DNA from: Pseudomonadota bacterium
GTDB lineage: Bacteria; Pseudomonadota; Gammaproteobacteria; Burkholderiales; Chitinibacteraceae
Assembly: GCA_026399755.1 (NCBI GenBank)
Contig: JAPLQI010000092.1
Location: forward strand, 1 to 33,623
Direction: 5' to 3'
Length of the DNA stretch: 33,623 nt
Of this stretch, positions 8,080 to 15,488 are shown in pieces; position 1 is the stretch's first letter; each line of letters starts with the position of its first letter. The position numbers were made by a program, and so were the translations under genes. The notes below the pieces were generated by a model. The model had not been told where the DNA came from. It saw only the letters and a program-made list of their open reading frames with translations, and made no database searches.

Positions 8080-9300
8080 ATGAATATCATTCACCTTGGA
8101 AAATTCTACCCGCCTGAATACGGTGGAATAGAAACGGTAACCTTTGATTTAGTTGAAGGTCTCAACCGGCAAGGTGTCAATGCAGACGTGCTTTGTAGTA
8201 ACAAGGGAAAACAGACCAAAATAGATACACCCAATACTCGCTATACGGTGATCAGGGCGGGAACATTAGCCGTTGTTAATTCAACCTCTATTTCACTAAA
8301 ACTCATCACAGAGCTGCAAAAATGTATACATCAATATGATGCGGTGCATATTCATCTACCCAATCCAATGGCCAATTTGGCGATCTGGCTAATCCGGCCA
8401 AAATGTAAGATTTATCTTCATTGGCATAGTGATATCGTCAAACAAAAACACATGCTGAAACTCTACTCGCCATGGCTTAAATGGCTAATTAACCGAGCGG
8501 ACGGCATTGTCGCCACCTCCTTGCAATATGCAAACTCATCCAAATGGCTTGCTAACAATATGGGAAAAGTTTCCATCATCCCCATTGGCGTTGCAGATAA
8601 AAGCCAGCAAGCCTCACCAGAGCTGGTTAATAAAATTAGATTAGAACATAAAGATAAAAAAATAATTTTATCAATCGGCAGATCAGCCATTTACAAAGGA
8701 ATTAGCTATTTAATTGAAGCATGCAAGTACACACGCGATGATGTAGTGGTCTTAATTGGTGGGCCAGGTGTAGAAAGCTTTCAACCCTTAATCCATAAAT
8801 TAGGGTTGGAATATAAAGTTAAGCTTCTGGGCGCCATTGCCGATCAGCAATTGGCCTCGTATTACGCCGCTTGCGATATTTTTTGCTTGCCTTCTATTTA
8901 TCGATCAGAAGCCTATGGCATTGTCCAAGTTGAAGCGATGAGCTTTGCTAAGCCCATTATCTCTTGTGATATTTCTGGCTCCGGTGTTTCTTGGGTTAAT
9001 GAGCATGAAAAATCAGGATTACTAGTTCCTCCCTCTAATCCACAGGCATTAGCAGACGCGATTAATCGATTAAGCCAAGATAATGGGCTCAGAAACAAAA
9101 TGGCCATTTATGCACGCAAACGATTTGAACAAGAGCTAACGGCCGAAAAAATGGTAAGTAAAACCATAAAAATGTATAAAGAAAGCATATTTTCTATTGC
9201 TAAAATAAGCCTTGAATCCTTTAATTTAGAACAGGGCATTATAAAAAATGAACCTACTCCAATTATTCGAGCGATACCCGAAAAAGAACAAGCCAATTAA
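8080..9300 (+). CDS. GT4-family glycosyltransferase
   Basis: 406 residues with a two-lobed GT-B layout. The N-lobe begins MNIIHLGKFYPPEYGGIETV, the usual glycine-rich acceptor loop. The C-lobe carries ILSIGRSAIYKGISYLIEA (196-214) and the EX7E motif with E277 and E285 (SEAYGIVQVEAM), which binds the nucleotide-sugar donor with retention of configuration. It would act on the cytoplasmic face of the inner membrane, adding a hexose such as mannose to a lipid-linked glycan; the actual sugar cannot be read from sequence. It is the first gene of the plus-strand operon that leads into wzm and wzt. A tail of about 45 residues after the GT fold is unusual and rich in charged residues. Confidence 0.88.
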   Translation: MNIIHLGKFYPPEYGGIETVTFDLVEGLNRQGVNADVLCSNKGKQTKIDTPNTRYTVIRAGTLAVVNSTSISLKLITELQKCIHQYDAVHIHLPNPMANLAIWLIRPKCKIYLHWHSDIVKQKHMLKLYSPWLKWLINRADGIVATSLQYANSSKWLANNMGKVSIIPIGVADKSQQASPELVNKIRLEHKDKKIILSIGRSAIYKGISYLIEACKYTRDDVVVLIGGPGVESFQPLIHKLGLEYKVKLLGAIADQQLASYYAACDIFCLPSIYRSEAYGIVQVEAMSFAKPIISCDISGSGVSWVNEHEKSGLLVPPSNPQALADAINRLSQDNGLRNKMAIYARKRFEQELTAEKMVSKTIKMYKESIFSIAKISLESFNLEQGIIKNEPTPIIRAIPEKEQAN

Positions 9301-9383
9301 TATCTTTATCCTCTATAGCAAGGCGATGAAAATATAGAGCTTTAATAATATATGTCTCAATAAAATCAACATAAAGATAAAAT

Positions 9384-10517
9384 ATGGACAAGATGAATAT
9401 CTTATTTTCAGCCCAAGGCATGATCCCTCCACTCACAGGGATTGGAAGATATGCCACTAGCCTTTCTAGGGCAATGCAAGCTTATGAATCAGATATCGAT
9501 CTTGACTACTATCAATTTGGCCGTGTGAGCAAGAAAACCAATAATGAATTTCTACTTTCTAAAATAAGAAATATGGTTAATCGCTTTCCAGTACTAAAAT
9601 CTTATCTTAGGAAAAAATATCATGCTAATCGAGGCGTGCATACCATCAAAGCTAAAAATTATATTTACCATGAACCAAACTATATTCCTACCGTATTGCA
9701 ATACCCCTACTTAGTTACGGTGCATGATCTATCTCATATTATTAACCCCGAGTGGCACCCTATAGAAAGAGTGCGTTTTTTAAATGAGCACTTGCCCATT
9801 ACACTAGAAAAAGCAGACGCTATTTTTGTAGTTTCTAAATCAGTAAAAAAAGAACTGATCCGCTGGATGCCAGAAGTCAGTAATAAACTGCATATTACTT
9901 ATAACGGCGTGGACCATACAAAATTCTCGCCCGAATCATATAACCGCAGCATTTTAGAAAAATACAATTTACCCAGTAAAGAATACTTTCTTTTCCTAGG
10001 AACAATAGAGCCTAGAAAAAAAATTGAAGACTTGCTCATTGCCTATCAAATGCTGATACAAAATAAAAAAACAACGCTACCACTTATCATTATTGGCGGT
10101 GTAGGTTGGAAATGTGATGATATTTTAGACCGAATAAAACAAAGCAAGAATGTTCGTTGGCTGCAATATGTAACAGAGAAAGATTTACCTGCGCTATTAG
10201 CAGGGGCACGCTGTATGGTTTATCCATCGGCTTATGAAGGATTTGGTTTACCCGTATTGGAAGCCATGACCGTAGGCACGCCAGTGATTACCACATCAGG
10301 CGGGGCCATTCAGGAAATTGGCGGTTCAGCCCCTTTCTATTTTAATCGCGGAGATATAGAAGGCTTAGCAGAACATATGACTAATCTAGCCCTATCTCCA
10401 GAATGCGCCTGTGATCACATTACAGAAGGTTTAATTCGATCGAGTTATTTCACTTGGGATCGATGTGCCACTAGAACGCTAAATACTTATAGGGATGTAT
10501 GGGCGAATCACTATTAA
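9384..10517 (+). CDS. GT4-family glycosyltransferase
   Basis: 377 residues, GT-B fold. The N-lobe begins near MNILFSAQGMIPPLTGIGRY, with the acceptor loop PPLTGIGRYA. Y-H-E-P-N at 95-99 and TVHDLSHI (112-119) are typical of the mannosyltransferase-like branch. The donor site has FLGTIEPRKKIEDLL (204-218) and EX7E residues E285 and E293 (YEGFGLPVLEAM). The role is addition of a sugar to the growing polymer at the inner membrane; specificity is unknown. The ATG at 9384 is used here, but the ATG at 9393 (Met4) would give a more typical N-terminus. It is 83 bp downstream of the previous GT and its 3' end overlaps the VanZ-like gene by 19 bp, so the two are translationally coupled. Confidence 0.88.
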   Translation: MDKMNILFSAQGMIPPLTGIGRYATSLSRAMQAYESDIDLDYYQFGRVSKKTNNEFLLSKIRNMVNRFPVLKSYLRKKYHANRGVHTIKAKNYIYHEPNYIPTVLQYPYLVTVHDLSHIINPEWHPIERVRFLNEHLPITLEKADAIFVVSKSVKKELIRWMPEVSNKLHITYNGVDHTKFSPESYNRSILEKYNLPSKEYFLFLGTIEPRKKIEDLLIAYQMLIQNKKTTLPLIIIGGVGWKCDDILDRIKQSKNVRWLQYVTEKDLPALLAGARCMVYPSAYEGFGLPVLEAMTVGTPVITTSGGAIQEIGGSAPFYFNRGDIEGLAEHMTNLALSPECACDHITEGLIRSSYFTWDRCATRTLNTYRDVWANHY

Positions 10518-10831
10518 ACGGCTTGCTAATTGCACTGACTATTAGCTTAATCATTGCAGGATCATTTTATGATCTGCAAAAGTACTCACCTATACAAAAT
10601 GATAAAGCCATTCACTTTTTAGCTTACTTTACACTCAGCCTATTAATTTCTCCTTACTTTAGCCAAATAAAAATATTCATTACGCTATTTATAATGGGGG
10701 CAAGCATAGAAATCATTCAGCCACTCGCCGGCAGAAAATGCTGTATTTATGATCAAATTGCCAATACCTCTGGGATTATCTCTTCAATCGCCTTAGTTTA
10801 TATATGGAGAATTCTTTTTGGAAATCATTAA
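10499..10831 (+). CDS. small VanZ-like membrane protein
   Basis: 110 residues with four predicted membrane helices (about 5-21, 38-52, 57-72, 88-106). The segment DKAIHFLAYFTLSLLI and the later EIIQPLAGRKCCIYDQIANTSG fit the VanZ family, where a His in helix 2, an acidic residue in helix 3 and an Asp before the last helix recur. The function of VanZ-like proteins in glycan loci is not established. It overlaps the upstream GT by 19 bp and the downstream permease by 14 bp, so it is embedded in the operon. A ribosome binding site AGGGA lies just before the ATG, inside the GT coding sequence. Confidence 0.75.
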   Translation: MGESLLNGLLIALTISLIIAGSFYDLQKYSPIQNDKAIHFLAYFTLSLLISPYFSQIKIFITLFIMGASIEIIQPLAGRKCCIYDQIANTSGIISSIALVYIWRILFGNH

Positions 10832-11606
10832 AAGAATTTTTGCCAGCCGTTGGCTTTTGCATGCAATGGTAACGCGAGAAATTAAATCAAGATACAGCGG
10901 CTCTTTACTAGGTATATTTTGGTTATTCTTCGCTCCTGTTTTAATGATATTAACCTATAGTCTCGTTTTCGCTGATTTAATGAAATCAAGACTACCTGGG
11001 GTTAATAGCCATTATGCTTATACCATGTATCTAACCAGTGGCATGCTAGTGTGGCAATACTTTTCTGAAGTAATAAGCAGAGGTAAATTATTTCTAGTAG
11101 AAAATGCGGGATTGCTTAGAAAAAACAATATATCAAAGATCATCCCATTGATGTCGGTTGTTGTCATTGCGCTAGTTAATAGTTTTGTTTTGGCTGGTTT
11201 CTACTTTGCATTTCTTTTTTTACTTAATCTATTTACCTTTCAAATTTTCGTTATTTATATATTACAAATATTAGTGATGACCCTATTTTCATTTAGTATT
11301 GCAGGTTTACTTGCACTTGCCCATGCCTATGTGAGAGATGTTGGCCAATTTATAGATGCCTTTATGCAAATTTTATTTTGGGCCACGCCTATCGTCTATG
11401 CGCCGCAAATCCTACCCGCGTGGGCTGCCAATTATATTTATTTAAATCCAGTCTACTGGGTATCACAGCTAGGGCAACAAGCAGTATTAGATTGGCCTAT
11501 TGCATGGGATTGGCTGCTTTATTCTGCAATGCTATCCACCTTTTTATTTGTGATGTTTTATTTGTTTTATTCAAAAAATATTCAAATCATCATGGATGAT
11601 CTATAA
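10818..11606 (+). CDS. wzm: ABC-2 type polysaccharide export permease (Wzm)
   Basis: 262 residues with six hydrophobic segments, matching the length and layout of Wzm/KpsM permeases. The N-terminus RWLLHAMVTREIKSRYSGSLLGIFW is the conserved amphipathic entrance of this family, and NPVYWVSQLGQQAVLDW lies in the late periplasmic loop. It would form the membrane channel moving undecaprenyl-linked polysaccharide across the inner membrane together with the ATPase that starts two bases after its stop. The start is TTG at 10818, with GGAGAA at 10805-10810 as ribosome binding site inside the VanZ-like gene. The pairing with a Wzt that has an extra C-terminal domain argues for an O-antigen-type rather than capsule-type ABC exporter. 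Confidence 0.93.
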   Translation: MEIIKRIFASRWLLHAMVTREIKSRYSGSLLGIFWLFFAPVLMILTYSLVFADLMKSRLPGVNSHYAYTMYLTSGMLVWQYFSEVISRGKLFLVENAGLLRKNNISKIIPLMSVVVIALVNSFVLAGFYFAFLFLLNLFTFQIFVIYILQILVMTLFSFSIAGLLALAHAYVRDVGQFIDAFMQILFWATPIVYAPQILPAWAANYIYLNPVYWVSQLGQQAVLDWPIAWDWLLYSAMLSTFLFVMFYLFYSKNIQIIMDDL

Positions 11607-11608
11607 CC

Positions 11609-12802
11609 ATGGCCCTTATTTCCGTTGATAATCTATCTAAATGTTTTAGTATTTACCCATCTCGCCGACACAAATTGGCCTCTTTATTTGGTGTAGATTC
11701 AAGTCAACATTGCATAAAAAAATGGGCACTAAAGCAAATATCATTTACGATTGAAGCAGGTGAATCTGTCGCCATTGTCGGTAGAAATGGCTCAGGAAAA
11801 AGTACACTACTCAAGCTAATTTGCCAAACACTGCGCCCAACAACAGGACAAATCACAGTAAATGGCCGAATTGGCGCTCTTCTAGAATTAGGCATAGGTT
11901 TTCATGAGGAATTGAGCGGCAGAGAAAACGTCTATATCTCTGGCCAGCTACTTGGGATGTCCAAGCAAGAAATTGATCAAAGAATAGAAGATATTATTGA
12001 TTTTTCTGAGCTGAGAGAATATATCGATGTGCAATTAAAAAAATATTCAAGCGGTATGCAAATGCGCTTAGCATTTAGCGTAGCTACCGCATTAAGACCA
12101 GAAATATTAATTGTGGATGAAGCGCTTTCAGTAGGGGATGCCTATTTTCAACATAAATGTTTTGATAGAATTAAAACCTTCCAAGCGCTTGGCACCTCTC
12201 TACTGTTTGTTTCACATGATCCACTGGCCGTAAAAACGCTATGCGATCGAGCTATTTTAATTGATAAAGGAATGATGCTGGCAGATGATAAACCAGCAGC
12301 AATTTTAGATTACTACAATGCTCTTATTGCTAATGCAGAAAATAATAAAATTAGCATCGACGAAGGCGTTCGTTCCGGCACCGGTGAAGCTAAATTAATC
12401 GCCGTTGATATTTTAAGTGAGAATGAGATCGCGCAAGTTGTGCTTTCTGGTAGCCAAGTTAAGCTAAGAATAACTTACCAAGTACTACAAAAAATTGAAG
12501 ACTTGACTATTGGTTTTCTAATTAAAGACAGGGTAGGAAATGAAGTGTTTGGTTCTAACACTTTTTTAATGGAAAAATCGCCACCTTTTTTACAAGGAGG
12601 CCAATATCAAGTAGTATTTAAGTTGCCCGATTTTAGATTAGCGGCGGGTAGTTATAATATAAGTGTTGCATTACATTCATCCTATCATCATCTATCAAAC
12701 AATTATGATTGGTGGGATCATGCAGCCACAATTACTGTGATTACTGAGCAAGTATTTGCGGGTGTAGTTCGACTTGATGCTCAATATTGTGAGTTAATAT
12801 GA
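11609..12802 (+). CDS. wzt: polysaccharide export ATPase with C-terminal glycan-binding domain (Wzt)
   Basis: 397 residues. Residues 1-245 are an ABC ATPase: Walker A GRNGSGKST (58-66), signature YSSGMQMRLAFS (146-157), Walker B ILIVDEALS (166-174) and switch histidine H203. About 150 extra residues follow, strand-rich and ending in WWDHAATITVITEQVFAGVV, the position and style of the Wzt carbohydrate-binding domain that recognises the modified non-reducing end of finished O-antigen chains. This predicts that export depends on a terminal modification, and a methyltransferase gene follows directly, with ATGA overlap. It energises the Wzm permease at the cytoplasmic face of the inner membrane. 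The gene begins two bases after the wzm stop. Confidence 0.94.
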   Translation: MALISVDNLSKCFSIYPSRRHKLASLFGVDSSQHCIKKWALKQISFTIEAGESVAIVGRNGSGKSTLLKLICQTLRPTTGQITVNGRIGALLELGIGFHEELSGRENVYISGQLLGMSKQEIDQRIEDIIDFSELREYIDVQLKKYSSGMQMRLAFSVATALRPEILIVDEALSVGDAYFQHKCFDRIKTFQALGTSLLFVSHDPLAVKTLCDRAILIDKGMMLADDKPAAILDYYNALIANAENNKISIDEGVRSGTGEAKLIAVDILSENEIAQVVLSGSQVKLRITYQVLQKIEDLTIGFLIKDRVGNEVFGSNTFLMEKSPPFLQGGQYQVVFKLPDFRLAAGSYNISVALHSSYHHLSNNYDWWDHAATITVITEQVFAGVVRLDAQYCELI

Positions 12803-14394
12803 AAACATTAGACGATATTATTAGCTGCGTTCAATCTTATGCACTTAAGCAAGATACTCAAGCGGTGGCCTATAAGATAGAGCCGCCTATTACTCAATAT
12901 CAGCTACTATGGCTTCCTCAATCATTTAGAGAATTAATCTCTATTCGTAATCCACATTTATTTATATTCTTTTCCTATCAAGCGATTCTAGGCCGCGCTC
13001 CAGATCAAGAAAGCGCACAGGGCTATCACGAGCTTATCGCATCTGGCCGATTAAGCATGCGTAAATTTGCCTTGCAGATGCTATCAAGTACAGAATCAGC
13101 ACATGCTAAATCATTTATTAAAATAAATAAAATAGATCGCTATTTAATTGCACTAGAGAATAAGATACTCTCATTCTGGAGTGGCCGTCGCGGTGCGGGT
13201 GTAATAGGTCGGCTGCATGATTTACTTATTAAATTAGGGCAATATAATTCTTTCCATATTCAGCACAGCGCTATTTTAGCGAAGCAAAGTTACGACATCG
13301 ATGCCAAACAAGAAAAGATTATTTCGAATATAAATGAAAAGCAAAACCATCTAAGCCAGCAATTAGCCATTACAAGTAATGATATCAGATCACACACCAT
13401 ACAAGTATTGGATCAGCATAAACACGAGCTAAATCACCATTTGAATATGCAAGTAACTTCCCTAGACAAAACCATAGCAAAAAATACAGAGTTACTTAAT
13501 GATCAGTTATCCAATAATATATTGTTAGTTAATAGCCATCACGTTAAAAGTACTGCACTGATTCAAGATGCGCTCAATAAAAATGAAGAAAAAATTGCCA
13601 TCATGGCTAATGCGAACAGTCTAAATAGCCAAGCTGTACTTTATTTAAATGAACGCATTCTTAAGCATATAGAAAATTTGACCCATATAGATCAAATTGA
13701 ATCAGCCCCCATCGGCCATGCCCTTGCGTCTGACCCTGCCGTTGATGCTTACTATTTAGCATTTGAAGAAAAATTTCGCGGCCCAGAGCATGAAATACGA
13801 ACCAAGTTAGATAAATACACCCCTTATGTAGAATCCTTTCTAGAAAGTAGCCAAGCGCCCTTACTCGATATTGGCATGGGCCGTGGCGAGTGGTTAAGCT
13901 TAATTAGCAATAAAGGCTTAAAAGCACAGGGCGTAGACCAAAGCGAAGAAATGATCCACCATTGCCGCAAAATAGGTCTGAGTGTTATCCATGCCGATGC
14001 GCTTGATTATTTAAAAACTCTAGCAGATGAATCAATAGGTGCAATCAGCTCATTCCACGTTGTTGAGCATCTTCCATTTGATATTCTATATAACATGCTA
14101 AAGCAAGCATATCGGGTACTCATGCCCGGCGGGATATTGATTCTAGAAACACCCAATCCAGAAAATATATTAGTAGGCAGTCATACTTTTTATCATGACT
14201 TTAGCCACCATAACCCAGTTACCCCCACTAGCCTGCAATTCCTTGCTGAATATCACGGTTTTAAAGATTGCGAGATTTTAAGATTAAACCCCTACCCAGA
14301 ATCAGCAAAAGTGCCTGGCAATGATTTATTAACCGAGCGCGTAAATGGGCATCTTTGTGGGCCGCAAGATTATGCACTTATCGCAAAACGATAA
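12799..14394 (+). CDS. DUF4214/coiled-coil/SAM-methyltransferase protein, likely chain terminator
   Basis: 531 residues in three parts. Residues 40-105 resemble DUF4214 (FFSYQAILGRAPDQESAQGY). Residues about 150-300 are a long, Gln/Asn-rich, probably coiled-coil stretch. Residues 315-531 form a class I methyltransferase, introduced by AFEEKFRGPEHEIRTKLDKY, with the SAM loop LLDIGMGRGEW (355-365), acidic D380 after strand 2 and FHVVEHLP (419-426). The start codon overlaps the wzt stop as ATGA. Its neighbour Wzt has a C-terminal glycan-binding domain, so I infer that it methylates the chain end and, through its coiled coil, helps set length, in the manner known for WbdD; unlike WbdD there is no kinase domain and the methyltransferase is at the C-terminus. 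It could also simply modify a sugar. Confidence 0.82.
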   Translation: MKTLDDIISCVQSYALKQDTQAVAYKIEPPITQYQLLWLPQSFRELISIRNPHLFIFFSYQAILGRAPDQESAQGYHELIASGRLSMRKFALQMLSSTESAHAKSFIKINKIDRYLIALENKILSFWSGRRGAGVIGRLHDLLIKLGQYNSFHIQHSAILAKQSYDIDAKQEKIISNINEKQNHLSQQLAITSNDIRSHTIQVLDQHKHELNHHLNMQVTSLDKTIAKNTELLNDQLSNNILLVNSHHVKSTALIQDALNKNEEKIAIMANANSLNSQAVLYLNERILKHIENLTHIDQIESAPIGHALASDPAVDAYYLAFEEKFRGPEHEIRTKLDKYTPYVESFLESSQAPLLDIGMGRGEWLSLISNKGLKAQGVDQSEEMIHHCRKIGLSVIHADALDYLKTLADESIGAISSFHVVEHLPFDILYNMLKQAYRVLMPGGILILETPNPENILVGSHTFYHDFSHHNPVTPTSLQFLAEYHGFKDCEILRLNPYPESAKVPGNDLLTERVNGHLCGPQDYALIAKR

Positions 14395-14465
14395 ATCCAC
14401 TTTAATGGATTACCTTTCTTAGGGCGGGTGAAACCCGCGGAGTTATCATCCTTTAGGGGGAATTA
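14395..14465. repeat. dispersed palindrome between two glycan genes
   Basis: GCGGGTGAAACCCGC at 14424-14438 is a 6-bp-arm palindrome with a GAA loop, preceded by AGG. The identical 15 bases occur in the other orientation at 30778-30792. A weaker AT-rich hairpin, AATCCA (14394-14399) and TGGATT (14406-14411), precedes it. Neither is followed by a T-run, so a Rho-independent terminator is doubtful, though partial attenuation is possible. The downstream gene has its own ribosome binding site in TTTAGGGGGAATT before 14466. Confidence 0.6.
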
Positions 14466-15488
14466 ATGCGCATCATGCTAGCCGCAAATATCACCCCATT
14501 TTTGCATGGCGGGGCTGATTACCATATACAGGGCACCGCGGATGCATTAACTGCAGCTGGCTGCCAAGTAGAAATCTTGCGCCTGCCATTTACATTCTCC
14601 CCTGATCAATCAATTCTAGACTTAATGCAATGGTGTAAAACGCTGGATTTAAATCAACCCAATGGCTATCGAATAGACCGCCTAATCAGCTTACAATTCC
14701 CCTGCTATGGTATTGGGCACAATAAACATACCGCATGGATTATGCACCAGCATAGAGCCGTTTATGAGCTATACGACCATCATCAATCCCCACCAGCTGA
14801 ATTAAAAAATGCGATTGAGCAATTTGATCAACAATCATTAAAACTTTGCCATCAACGCTTTGCAAACTCTAAACGAGTCGCTGAACGCCTATATCAATAC
14901 AATGATTTAAGCGCCACGGCTTTATATCACCCCCCGCCCGCTTATCAATCATTTCATTGCGCAGAAAACCTAGGCTATATCTTTTGCCCTAGCCGAATAG
15001 AAACGCTAAAGCGGCAAGATTTATTAATCAGAGCACTGGCACTCACCCCCAGTTCTTTACCTATCGTAATTGCAGGCACTGGGGGCCAATCTGATGCTCT
15101 GATTCGCTTAATTAACCAGCTAGGCTTAAATGAAAGAGTACGAATGCTAGGCGCTATTAGCGAAGCCGAGAAAATAGCCTATTACGCCCACTGCACGGCC
15201 GTTTTCTTTGCTCCCTTTGATGAAGACTATGGCTATATCACCCATGAAGCCATGCTCTCTGGTAAGCCCGTCATCAGCTGCACCGATTCTGGTGGGCCAT
15301 TAGAGTTTATTGAGAACAACCATACCGGCTGGATTATCCCCCCCAATCCTCAGGCCATAGCAGAGGTATTAAACTGGATTGCAGAACACCCAAATCAGAC
15401 AATAGAAATGGGCAAAGCCGCAAAAGCCGTATGGCCTAAATTGGGTATTAGCTGGAAGAACGTAGTTAGCCAATTATTGGAGAATTAA
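14466..15488 (+). CDS. GT4-family glycosyltransferase
   Basis: 340 residues, GT-B fold. The N-lobe begins MRIMLAANITPFLHGGADYH with the acceptor glycine loop. The C-lobe has YIFCPSRIETLKRQDLLIRA (171-190) and the EX7E pair E253 and E261 (DEDYGYITHEAM), followed by GKPVISCTDSGGPLEFI. It adds a sugar to the ABC-exported glycan; donor unknown. The N-lobe is short. GGGGG just upstream of the ATG at 14466 acts as ribosome binding site. Its DYGYITHEAM style closely resembles EDFGLITYEAM in the N-terminal domain of the next gene, so the two probably arose by duplication. The stop is directly followed by the TTG start of the next gene. Confidence 0.87.
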   Translation: MRIMLAANITPFLHGGADYHIQGTADALTAAGCQVEILRLPFTFSPDQSILDLMQWCKTLDLNQPNGYRIDRLISLQFPCYGIGHNKHTAWIMHQHRAVYELYDHHQSPPAELKNAIEQFDQQSLKLCHQRFANSKRVAERLYQYNDLSATALYHPPPAYQSFHCAENLGYIFCPSRIETLKRQDLLIRALALTPSSLPIVIAGTGGQSDALIRLINQLGLNERVRMLGAISEAEKIAYYAHCTAVFFAPFDEDYGYITHEAMLSGKPVISCTDSGGPLEFIENNHTGWIIPPNPQAIAEVLNWIAEHPNQTIEMGKAAKAVWPKLGISWKNVVSQLLEN

